Below, in pieces: positions 47,350 through 55,471 of a DNA stretch of 64,000 nt (positions within the stretch are counted from its first letter, which is position 1; each line of letters begins with the position of its first letter). The notes under the pieces are model-generated. The model saw only the letters and a program-made list of their open reading frames with translations, was not told the origin of the DNA and did not search any database. Both the position numbers and the translations under genes were made by a program. Origin of the DNA: Clostridium muellerianum (lineage in GTDB: Bacteria > Bacillota > Clostridia > Clostridiales > Clostridiaceae); NCBI RefSeq assembly GCF_012926525.1, contig NZ_JABBNI010000006.1, positions 62,001 through 126,000 of the forward strand, written 5' to 3'.

Positions 47350-47595
47350 TTACTTAATACTATTAATAAGTTCTATTTTATTTTTTCTTTTCATCGCTTT
47401 TATAGCATATTCCCTTTTTAAAGCTTCACTTTTTGTAGCAAATTCTTCAGAATACACTAATTTAACCGGTAATCTTCCTCTTGTATATTTTGCACCTTTT
47501 GCTTCATTATGTGTCTTTATTCTCTTAGTTAAATTGTTAGTATAGCCAGTATACAAAGTTCCATCTGAACATTGTATTATATAAACGTAATTCAT
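47350..47595 (-). CDS. GIY-YIG nuclease family protein (UPF0213 type)
   Basis: An 81-residue single-domain GIY-YIG protein. YVYIIQCSDGTLYTGYTN is the two-part GIY-YIG signature, followed by RIKTHNEAKGAKYTR with the conserved arginine and a late EYAIKAMKRKNKIELI. The family is widespread and small; a role in DNA repair or in removing modified DNA is assumed but unproven. GGAAAC precedes the ATG. It lies 18 bases behind the alkyladenine glycosylase gene in the same direction, which makes a DNA repair pairing likely. Confidence 0.9.
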   Translation of the reverse strand: MNYVYIIQCSDGTLYTGYTNNLTKRIKTHNEAKGAKYTRGRLPVKLVYSEEFATKSEALKREYAIKAMKRKNKIELINSIK

Positions 47596-47613
47596 ATAAA
47601 GTTTCCTTTTAAA

Positions 47614-48225
47614 CTATTTTACAGATACATTAGGATTACCATGTATGTAAAATCTCCACAGGTAATCTTTTGCTTCTTCTGCATAATCTATTCCTACTCT
47701 TTTAGCTGTTTTTATGTCAAAGCTATTATCTTTACCTTCTTCTATATATAACTTGTTTCCACACAAATCTTCTTTATTCAATGTCTTATCTATACCCATA
47801 GCAATACACAATTTTCCTGGTCCATTTACTAAATTTTTTATTTGATATCTAGTTAAGTCTTCATAAGTTTTGTTATACCTATTCAAAACCATATATTCTA
47901 ACCCTTCTACGGGTTCTATTGCCCTAACTAAAATTGCTTCTGGTCTTCCTTCTTCTTGTGTAACTATGTTAAAACAATAATACATACCATATATAAAATA
48001 TACATAAGCAACTCCTGATTTTCCATACATAGGTTCTGTTCTAGGTGTCATTTTCCCACTATAGGAATGGGCTGCTTTATCTAATGGTCCCATATATGCT
48101 TCAACTTCTACTATTTTACCCACTAGTTTTTTTCCACCTATTTCATGTACCAAATTCTTCCCTAAAAGTTCTTTTGCAACTATAAGAGTATCTCTATTAT
48201 AAAAGTCTCTGCTTAATTTTTTCAT
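47614..48225 (-). CDS. DNA-3-methyladenine glycosylase (AAG/MPG family)
   Basis: Removes alkylated bases such as 3-methyladenine from DNA. The 203-residue protein has the family's opening LSRDFYNRDTLIVAKELLGK, VEVEAYMGPLDKAAHSY with the active-site glutamate near residue 43, YVYFIYGMYYCFNIV near 75 and the NGPGKLCIAMGI segment near 138. Length and order match. AGGATGAC lies before the ATG. It is followed by a GIY-YIG gene, probably in one transcript. Upstream is the long repeat-filled gap. Confidence 0.94.
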   Translation of the reverse strand: MKKLSRDFYNRDTLIVAKELLGKNLVHEIGGKKLVGKIVEVEAYMGPLDKAAHSYSGKMTPRTEPMYGKSGVAYVYFIYGMYYCFNIVTQEEGRPEAILVRAIEPVEGLEYMVLNRYNKTYEDLTRYQIKNLVNGPGKLCIAMGIDKTLNKEDLCGNKLYIEEGKDNSFDIKTAKRVGIDYAEEAKDYLWRFYIHGNPNVSVK

Positions 48226-48320
48226 TTTATCGTCATCCTAACACAAATAAATTAAAATTTCACTTGCTACATATATTATATATTAAATTTTAATAGTTTT
48301 AAAATATTAATCCTAAATTT

Positions 48321-48415
48321 AAAAATATTGCGAAGCAACTTTTTAGGTGGAGTCCGCATTGAATATATGGTGTATAAAAGCTCCCTCCACCTAAAAAGTT
48401 GTGTAGTAACTATTG
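48321..48415. repeat. Intergenic repeat element C with terminal sequences related to A and B
   Basis: The ends are AAATATTGCGAAGCAACTTTTTAG-like (cited in part) and, on the other side, CTAAAAAGTTGTGTAGTAACT. GCAACTTTTTAGGTGGAG pairs with CTCCACCTAAAAAGTTG almost perfectly, giving a hairpin of about 17 pairs with a 32-base loop. The terminal motif is shared with elements A and B; the interior is different and short. Confidence 0.6.
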
Positions 48416-48527
48416 TAATTTTAATATTAAAAATTGCTTATAATACATTATGATCAATCTCTTTCGAAATATTTATGCAAAATAGAAAATAACTTATGAC
48501 AATTTAATTATATGCGTACGCTTGAAG

Positions 48528-48785
48528 TTACTAGTTTGGATTTTAACTTTTATGTAGTGATATATGGTAAGTGTTTCATCACATTAGCTAAATTGTTTTA
48601 GTATTATTCTTAGTTCAAAATTTTTGAAAGCCTTAGAACTTTAGTCCTGTTTGAGGGAACCGAGTTTGACAAAGTTCTTAGGCTTTCAAAAATTTCGAGC
48701 TTTAGAATAATTAAAACATTTAGCAGTGATGAAACACTTACCATATATCATGGAGTAAAAGTTAAAATCCAAACTACTACTGCAC
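48528..48785. repeat. Near-perfect 257-bp palindromic element
   Basis: Two arms of about 110 bases are almost exact inverse complements: from AGTTTGGATTTTAACTTTT and GGTAAGTGTTTCATCAC at the left through AAATTTTTGAAAGCCTTAG near the middle, mirrored at the right. The central loop (about 48638-48675) contains CTGTTTGAGGGAACCGAG. The transcript would fold into one very long hairpin. No open reading frame of interest is inside. Confidence 0.75.
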
Positions 48786-48839
48786 CTTTACGTCACATTA
48801 TGCTTAATACATGAATTAATTTTTTACGTTTAAAACCAT

Positions 48840-48974
48840 TTAATCCGTTGTTCTAACGCTATTTCTATCTTTTTTAATTTCTCTGCCCTCTTCTTCAGGT
48901 GTAGAATAACTTCCTGGTTTATTGTGTGTTTTTTTAAAGTCATTCTGCAAATCTCTTTTCTCTACCTTATTCAT
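48840..48974 (-). CDS. Small charged protein, likely sporulation-type, second of a coupled pair
   Basis: A 44-residue protein, very hydrophilic (opening MNKVEKRDLQNDFKKTHN), with no cysteine or hydrophobic helix. The ribosome site AAAGG lies inside the last codons of the preceding small gene, whose stop codon and this ATG are separated by one base, so the two are translationally coupled. The composition suits a small acid-soluble or dehydration-related spore protein, but no family motif is certain. Too short for standard open-frame cut-offs, hence easily overlooked. Confidence 0.6.
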   Translation of the reverse strand: MNKVEKRDLQNDFKKTHNKPGSYSTPEEEGREIKKDRNSVRTTD

Positions 48975-48975
48975 A

Positions 48976-49092
48976 TTAATCAACCTTTCTTTGTTTTTTA
49001 TGTTGTTTTTCTAATACTTTGCTATCCTCTGTTCTTTTAGTTCCTATGTTAACTTCCCTTGCATTTACATTACTTTTTTTAGATTTACTCAT
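48976..49092 (-). CDS. Small very basic protein, first of a coupled pair
   Basis: A 38-residue, strongly basic, hydrophilic protein (SKSKKSNVNAREVNIGTK near the start, ending KQRKVD). GGGAGTG lies seven bases before the ATG, a good ribosome site. It is followed at once by the 44-residue gene. About 13 of 38 residues are K or R, which suggests binding of nucleic acid or acidic partners. No known family recognised. It lies between the helicase gene terminator and the palindromic element. Confidence 0.6.
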   Translation of the reverse strand: MSKSKKSNVNAREVNIGTKRTEDSKVLEKQHKKQRKVD

Positions 49093-49240
49093 CTTTTAGC
49101 ACTCCCTTTATAATATAACCTTTCTTCTTAGTTAGTTTTTTCATTTAGTAACGTTTTATTCTTAAAAAAAAGGCCATAATTTCAATATCATGGACTCCCT
49201 TACTCATTTTGTTAACATCCTTAAACCACCTTTTTTACAC

Positions 49241-49288
49241 AAAAATAACACCTACTTAATAATTATAAATATAAGCAAGTGTTATTTT
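49241..49288 (-). terminator. Intrinsic terminator after the giant helicase gene
   Basis: AAAATAACACTTGCTTA pairs with TAAGTAGGTGTTATTTTT with two mismatches, around an A+T loop, and leads into TTTTTG. It lies ten bases beyond the stop codon at 49298. Confidence 0.7.
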
Positions 49289-49297
49289 AAAATTATT

Positions 49298-52200
49298 TTA
49301 TACTACTTTAAGAGCTTCATTTGAAGTTCTTTTTATATCATATTTTCCAATTCCAATTCTGTTTAACCTATTGCATAATTTTTCCATAACCTTTTCAGGA
49401 TTATAGTAAAATTCACTTCCTCTTATTCTAAAAAATGACCAGCCTATTCTTTCTAAGCTTAACCTTGTCTCCATATTCTTCTTTACATCCATGTTTTTAT
49501 CTACCATGCCTTCATCACAAATAACTGCAGCTCTATTTCTTTCTCCCTCTATAACAAAATCTACTTTATAACCTCCTATCTTTATTTGAGGCATTACATT
49601 ATATCCCTTATCCTTTATGCCATTATATATATCTCTCTGAAATTTAGACTGAAAAACCCATTCTAAATTCTCATCTCTTTTTCTATATTTCTCATAATTA
49701 AGACAATAATTAAGTAAAGAATATCTTACACAAGACTTATTTAAATCTTCCAATTCTACAGAATAAAATAACCACATTTGATTTCTTGCCCTACTTGCTG
49801 CTACATTAAATCTTCTTATATCTGATTCTCTAGTTAAAGGAGCAAATTTGACGTTATTTCCAATAACCATTGATAAAAACATAATGTCTCTTTCGTCTCC
49901 TTGGAAGGAATAAGCATCTCCACATACCAACCTTCTTTTTATCATCTCCTCTTCTCCTATTTTTTCTCTTATCATATTTTCAATTAATTCACTTTGAATA
50001 TCCCCTAGCAAAGATATAACTCCCATAGTCATGCCCTTGTACTTTCTATCTTTACAACATTCAACTATCTTACTTACCAAAAGCTCCGCTTCTGGAACAT
50101 TTATAGGCTTATTATGCTCCCTGTATCCATTCTCAGCTTTAATAGCTATAATAGGAGGATATAATACTTCCGAAAACTTAGGATATCTTAATGGTTTTAT
50201 TTCATTAGAATAGCAAAGCATATTACTAAATCCAATAATCTCTGGAACACACCTAAAATGCTCCCTAAGAATTAATCTATTTGGAAAAACTCTAAGTGCA
50301 GTATCATAAAGACTAGTTTGTAAATCAAACCACTCTCTTTGAGGGATATCCTTTAAATGATTATTAATAAGTCCTTGTATAACCCCATGATCTATTCCTA
50401 CAGTTTCAGGACTAATCTGCTTATCATCTCCAACTACAACTGCTTTTTTTGCCCTCATCAATGCGCATATAGAAAATATATCGCTCTGACTGCTTTCATC
50501 ACAAATAATAACATCAAATAACTTTCTTGATAATTTTATATTTTCAATTACCCTATTCATAGGCATGATCCAAACAGGTATGGTTTCTTTACACTTCTCC
50601 ATTTCATCTTGAGCTATCTTTCTATACTCCGATACCATTTTCCCTGTGCCCTTACCTATTCTTTTGATGGCTTGAAGCCAAGCAAAAAGGCTTCTTTTTT
50701 CAGCTTCAGTAGTTCTAAGTATTTGATTATACCAAGTTTTTTTAGATACTATATCTCTTATAATTATTTTTTCTCTTCTCCTATTTTCTTCTATTGCTTC
50801 TTCTATAAATTCTAAATTCAACTTATAAACATCCTTAAGCAAGCTATTCCACTCACACCATTTCCATGCACATTCAAAGTCTTCAAAGCTTTTTAAACCA
50901 TGCTCCCAGGAATCAATTATTTTTCCAGCCGTAATAGGACATACTTTTGCTATTCTATTTATAAATTCATCTAATTTTACAAAATCACTTTTTATTACTT
51001 TAAAGTATTCTATTTTTTTTGATTGTTCTCTTATTTTTTTTACATCCATCAATTCAATTGCATTATATAATTCATCTAACTTATCTGTAGATAAAATTAG
51101 CTTTTTTAATACTTCAATATAAGCTTTAAGTTCATTATATTCATCCATTTTTTTAATAGCTTGTACGCATTCTATTAAATAACCGTAGCTTTTTGAGGTA
51201 TGCCAATTTATATCTTCTGGTACTGAAATTCTCCCCAATAAAGATATTATTTTGCTCTTGCATTTTACATCCCAATCAATTATAGAATTTAACTTTTTAA
51301 TATTTTGTTCCACATTTATTACTTCTAGTTCCTCCTTACACCCTTGCGATGAATCTCCATATTCCTTTGCTATGTCATTCCACAATATCTTTAAATCTTT
51401 AGTTACTTTTTGCTGATGAATATATACTTTTAATACAGATGCCTGATCTAAATTCTCTATTTCAATAGAATTTACCTTACACTGTGTAAAAATATAATTA
51501 TACTCAGAATGAATAATCCTAAAAATTTTTTTAATCTTGCCTTTAGAATTAAAATTATTATATACAACATCAAAATCTTTGCTTAACTTATCTATGTCTA
51601 CATCGCTTGGTATTTCTATATTATAATTTTTTAACTTATTTTTGTCCTTACTAAGCATCAAAAGGTAATTATTACCTCTAAAAACTACATCCATAAATTG
51701 ATCATGAGCTATTTTACTACTATAATAAAGCTCTAACATGTTTTTAAATCCGCCATTTTCTATATCTGCCATTTCATCTTTACACTGCTTAAGCATACTT
51801 AAAAGAGCTCCATAATCGCATCTATTATTATCTGGTATTCTCCAGTTATTTAATAATTTCATATTTTCTTTATAATTTTTATTAAGTGCATTAAATCTTG
51901 ATACTTTATCATAAATTTCAGTTCCTGTAGGTATCTTATCTAATAAACCTTTTATGCTATCAAAATAAAACTTTTCTTCTTTATCTATAGATTTTAAAAG
52001 TTCCTTTAACTTTAAAAATTCTTCTTTACTTAAAGGCATAGCTTGCTGATACTTAACATCATCTTCTATCCATGAATATTGTTTTCTATTTTCTCTTACC
52101 CACTTTGCAATATCTATCATTTTATAATACTGACCTTTATATTTTATGCTTTCACTTTCAGTATTCTTAATTTCTGTTAACCTGTTGTATAAATGATTTT

Positions 52201-53260
52201 GTTTTTTTCTGCACTCCTCTAATTCTTTTTTTGATGTTTCTATTTCTTTACTTAATACATTAGTATCCACAGACAAATTATCTGTTATTTTTCTTACAGC
52301 TTCATTAAGTTCCTTTAAAGAATTTGAATCATTTCCGAGCACACTCATACATAAAGGCTTAATATGTTCAGGTATCATGTCAACTAGCACTCTTAAAGCT
52401 TTGTCTGTTTGACTTGTTACAAGTACACTTTTGCCATGTGCAAGAAGATGACATATTAAATTAACTATAGTATGACTCTTTCCCGTTCCCGGTGGCCCTT
52501 GTACTACAACTCCATAATTTTCACATAACTTTTTAACAACTTGTTTCTGCTCAAAATTTGTATCAAGTGGAAACAGTATGTCTTCTCCAACACTATCCCA
52601 CTCTTTAGCATCAGCATCACTTTGTTCTATTCTTTTATCACATACTAATGCCTTTACTGTTTCCGGTATAACATATCCGTTGTCTATTTTATTATTAATA
52701 TTAATAATTTCCTTTTGCCATAACCTTACATTATTTTTTCTCACTAAAATCACAGGACTGTCACAGATAAGAGGATTTTTACCTGGTTTTAGCTTGTCCA
52801 TAGTTATCCCACAGCTCTTTATTTCTCCACTAGGACTTAAGTAAGATATTATATCCTCCAATATATTTTTAATATTATTCATACTTCTAGGATCTACATT
52901 AGTGCTACTTATCTCATTTTCCATCTGCATTATACTATGTAAATTCGATACATTTATTCCCTCAAATATTCCCGTTTCTAAGCAGGTTGGACTTATTGGT
53001 GTTAAATGAAATATACTTTCTTTAACATCAAAACTTAGCTTCATTCTAGTTGTAACCACTGGATGTACTATCTTTTCATTATCAACTCTCCAAACAAGAA
53101 GAGCATGTCCCCATACTATTTCTATACCTTCTGCTTTTTTTTGAACTTCTAAATATAGTTTAAATAATTGATCATATACAGACTTACATTTCTTTGTTAC
53201 TTCTAGCCACCACTCTACCTTTGATATCTTATTTACACTGCAGCCATCAACAGCTATCAA
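49298..53260 (-). CDS. Giant superfamily 1 helicase with C-terminal nuclease-like domain; N-terminus split off by a frameshift
   Basis: The in-frame part gives 1320 residues: P-loop QGPPGTGKSHTIV near residue 260, a long charged coiled-coil insert (about 330-900), Walker B VIICDESSQSD near 935, VVVGDDKQISP, REHFRCVPE, YSFQGDERDIMF and RFNVAASRARNQ motifs of an SF1 helicase, then a Vsr/MTES_1575-like nuclease region (IGGYKVDFVIEG near 1230). In the latter, the usual IECDG is VICDE, so a catalytic acid may be lost. It starts only at TTG here, but the real start seems to be ATG 53376, with GGGGTG five bases upstream; an A8 tract at 53360-53367 shifts the frame. With nine A the product would be about 40 residues longer. 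Confidence 0.8.
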   Translation of the reverse strand: MIAVDGCSVNKISKVEWWLEVTKKCKSVYDQLFKLYLEVQKKAEGIEIVWGHALLVWRVDNEKIVHPVVTTRMKLSFDVKESIFHLTPISPTCLETGIFEGINVSNLHSIMQMENEISSTNVDPRSMNNIKNILEDIISYLSPSGEIKSCGITMDKLKPGKNPLICDSPVILVRKNNVRLWQKEIININNKIDNGYVIPETVKALVCDKRIEQSDADAKEWDSVGEDILFPLDTNFEQKQVVKKLCENYGVVVQGPPGTGKSHTIVNLICHLLAHGKSVLVTSQTDKALRVLVDMIPEHIKPLCMSVLGNDSNSLKELNEAVRKITDNLSVDTNVLSKEIETSKKELEECRKKQNHLYNRLTEIKNTESESIKYKGQYYKMIDIAKWVRENRKQYSWIEDDVKYQQAMPLSKEEFLKLKELLKSIDKEEKFYFDSIKGLLDKIPTGTEIYDKVSRFNALNKNYKENMKLLNNWRIPDNNRCDYGALLSMLKQCKDEMADIENGGFKNMLELYYSSKIAHDQFMDVVFRGNNYLLMLSKDKNKLKNYNIEIPSDVDIDKLSKDFDVVYNNFNSKGKIKKIFRIIHSEYNYIFTQCKVNSIEIENLDQASVLKVYIHQQKVTKDLKILWNDIAKEYGDSSQGCKEELEVINVEQNIKKLNSIIDWDVKCKSKIISLLGRISVPEDINWHTSKSYGYLIECVQAIKKMDEYNELKAYIEVLKKLILSTDKLDELYNAIELMDVKKIREQSKKIEYFKVIKSDFVKLDEFINRIAKVCPITAGKIIDSWEHGLKSFEDFECAWKWCEWNSLLKDVYKLNLEFIEEAIEENRRREKIIIRDIVSKKTWYNQILRTTEAEKRSLFAWLQAIKRIGKGTGKMVSEYRKIAQDEMEKCKETIPVWIMPMNRVIENIKLSRKLFDVIICDESSQSDIFSICALMRAKKAVVVGDDKQISPETVGIDHGVIQGLINNHLKDIPQREWFDLQTSLYDTALRVFPNRLILREHFRCVPEIIGFSNMLCYSNEIKPLRYPKFSEVLYPPIIAIKAENGYREHNKPINVPEAELLVSKIVECCKDRKYKGMTMGVISLLGDIQSELIENMIREKIGEEEMIKRRLVCGDAYSFQGDERDIMFLSMVIGNNVKFAPLTRESDIRRFNVAASRARNQMWLFYSVELEDLNKSCVRYSLLNYCLNYEKYRKRDENLEWVFQSKFQRDIYNGIKDKGYNVMPQIKIGGYKVDFVIEGERNRAAVICDEGMVDKNMDVKKNMETRLSLERIGWSFFRIRGSEFYYNPEKVMEKLCNRLNRIGIGKYDIKRTSNEALKVV

Positions 53261-53566
53261 ATCATTTTCCCAATATAGCTTTTCGTATTCTGAGACATTC
53301 CTTACTATTTTTTCATTTAAATTTTTTACACTTAGTAGATATGAAAATATTTCTTTAACTTTTTTTTATAATCCATTTTTTCACCCCACACCGTACTTAT
53401 AGATATATTTACTTTTATGTTAAATTATACCATTTTATTTTCTATTGTCCAAATCTTTCGTTAAACATATTTCATATTAAAATGACACCGTTTTTAGACT
53501 TATTTAAGTTATAAAAATAAAGCTTTAAGTATAAAAAACTAATACAATTTATTTTCACTTTTAAAT

Positions 53567-53612
53567 TAAAAAGCCATAAAATATAGAGTTTATCTCCATA
53601 TTTTATAGCTTC
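53567..53612 (-). terminator. Intrinsic terminator after the RocB-like gene
   Basis: GAAGCTATAAAATATGGAG pairs with CTCTATATTTTATGGCTTT around a short AT loop, followed by a T-rich run. It lies about 17 bases behind the stop codon. Confidence 0.7.
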
Positions 53613-53628
53613 TATTTTCATATACTAC

Positions 53629-55260
53629 TTATTTTAATAAAGAATAAATCATGTATTTGTATAACTCCGGTGTCACATTTAAGGTATAAGGAACATTCAA
53701 TCTTTCACTATACTTGTGGAAATCCTTTCCCTCACCACCAAATACTATTGCTGGAATATTAAGCTTGCTTAAACTTTCTAGTGGCAAATTGTAACTTGTA
53801 CCATATCCAACAATATTTGAAGATAAATTAGATAAATTCTGATTTTTCTCTATACCAGTATAACTTAAATCAGATATTCCCATAAAAAAATCTTCTTTAA
53901 TAATTTTTTCGTCAAATTCTTTATAAGCATATTCTATAGTTTTATCTATAGCACCTATAAAATTTTTACTTTTTTCATCTTTTCCTTCTAAATACTTATG
54001 AGGATAATAAGGAGGAATAAATGAAACTATTATCATAGGTTTTTTATCTTCATACTTTTCACAAGTCTCTTTAACTATGTTTATAGCTATAGTTTGATTA
54101 TCCTTATTTTGCTTTTTCCAAAGTTCAACTTTTTCTTTTATATAATCTCCAAAATTTTTATCCTTGCTTTTAACCTCAAAAAGTAATTCCTCATAAGTCA
54201 TAACACAAGGTTCAATTTCTATACATTGAAATTCCTTCCCACTCTTTTTTACGAAACGCTCTCTTTTATTTTTAATATCATATAACACATTATTAAAAGC
54301 TTCTAAAGCTAAATTCTTTAATTTATTCATAAGTTCTTCTTCTGACATACTAAGTGTAAATAAATTATAATATGCTGCTGCATATAAAGGACTTTGTACA
54401 GAATATAATTCTTTTAAATCCATTTGCTTCAAGCACATAGGAAGTGGCGTTGTAATGTTATTAACTTGATCAGAAAAATCAGGGTTATTTTCCAAAATTC
54501 TATTTACTTCTGAAACTAATATATTAGGATTTAATCCTTTAAGAGGTTCTCCAACATGAGTTTCTTTACCTACACATAAAAATAACGGCATTATTTTGCC
54601 TACACTGCCCATATATAATCTCTTAAATTCTTCATTCTTATTTTGCGGTATACTACATTCTGATATTATGGCACCACAATAATCATAGTTCATTTTCTCC
54701 TGAAGTTTCAATAAAAATGGTACTGCAGCTACCATACCCTCAGAATTACTTTCTTCTCCTGGTACTGCTAAAAATAACAAATTGCCCTTAAAATCTTGGT
54801 CTTCACTAAATTTTCTAATTAACTCTATATTTATTGCAATACCGCATTTCATATCTGCAGTTCCTCTTCCAAAAATCCATTTACCCGATTTAAGATCTTC
54901 TAAAGCATCTTTGTCCAAATTTAATTGAGAAATTCTCTTTGTACATTCTTCCATATCAAAGGCAACAGATTTTAAATGACCAAATTCCTCTATACCAACC
55001 ACATCAAAATGCCCTGTTAAAATTAGCGTATTTTTTGATTTTTGTTTTCCATTTACTATAGCCCATACAAATTTTCTTTTTAAGTAATCTCCTTCAACTT
55101 CTTCTATACCAAAATTGCCCTTATTCTCTTTAAAATAAGCCATATTTGACAACATATCATATATTTTTTCAGATGCCAAGTTTTCCTTCTCTGTACCTGA
55201 CACACTTGGAACAGCAACTAATTCTTTTAATGTTTCATAAATTTTATCGCTGAATTTCAT
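53629..55260 (-). CDS. M20 family peptidase, RocB-like
   Basis: A 543-residue M20 metallopeptidase/deacylase. Zinc ligands and catalytic acids appear in TGHFDVVGIEEFG near residue 82, FGRGTADMKCG near 132 and VPGEESNSEG near 166. The length and the long C-terminal part match RocB of Bacillus, part of arginine use, more than ArgE or DapE. Substrate is unknown, yet cyanophycin breakdown in the same window releases arginine, so a role in arginine or peptide use is reasonable inference. AGAGGAAA precedes the ATG. It stands alone with its own terminator. Confidence 0.8.
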   Translation of the reverse strand: MKFSDKIYETLKELVAVPSVSGTEKENLASEKIYDMLSNMAYFKENKGNFGIEEVEGDYLKRKFVWAIVNGKQKSKNTLILTGHFDVVGIEEFGHLKSVAFDMEECTKRISQLNLDKDALEDLKSGKWIFGRGTADMKCGIAINIELIRKFSEDQDFKGNLLFLAVPGEESNSEGMVAAVPFLLKLQEKMNYDYCGAIISECSIPQNKNEEFKRLYMGSVGKIMPLFLCVGKETHVGEPLKGLNPNILVSEVNRILENNPDFSDQVNNITTPLPMCLKQMDLKELYSVQSPLYAAAYYNLFTLSMSEEELMNKLKNLALEAFNNVLYDIKNKRERFVKKSGKEFQCIEIEPCVMTYEELLFEVKSKDKNFGDYIKEKVELWKKQNKDNQTIAINIVKETCEKYEDKKPMIIVSFIPPYYPHKYLEGKDEKSKNFIGAIDKTIEYAYKEFDEKIIKEDFFMGISDLSYTGIEKNQNLSNLSSNIVGYGTSYNLPLESLSKLNIPAIVFGGEGKDFHKYSERLNVPYTLNVTPELYKYMIYSLLK

Positions 55261-55429
55261 TTTTATTTTCCTCTTTTCTTATATAATTTCATTTTAAATA
55301 TCTTCTATAATTGTTTATACTTTCTATATACATTATAGTTAATGAATAATTTCTAAATCAAGTGCTTTATTTAATTTAGTCAGTAAATACTATTTGCAAA
55401 TTTGTTATCTATTAGAATACAATAACTAA

Positions 55430-55466
55430 AAAATAGCAGGATCAATTATTTCTGATCCTGCTATTT
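55430..55466 (-). terminator. Intrinsic terminator after the lipoprotein gene
   Basis: AAAATAGCAGGATCA pairs perfectly with TGATCCTGCTATTTT around a 7-base loop. It begins six bases beyond the lipoprotein stop codon. Confidence 0.85.
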
Positions 55467-55471
55467 TATAA

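Larger units (their letters stand above)
48226..48839. other. Long gap between alkyladenine glycosylase and small genes, mostly repeats
   Basis: 614 bases containing two inverted-repeat elements, 48321-48415 and 48528-48785, and A+T-rich spacers. No gene of ordinary length is visible in either direction. Confidence 0.5.
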
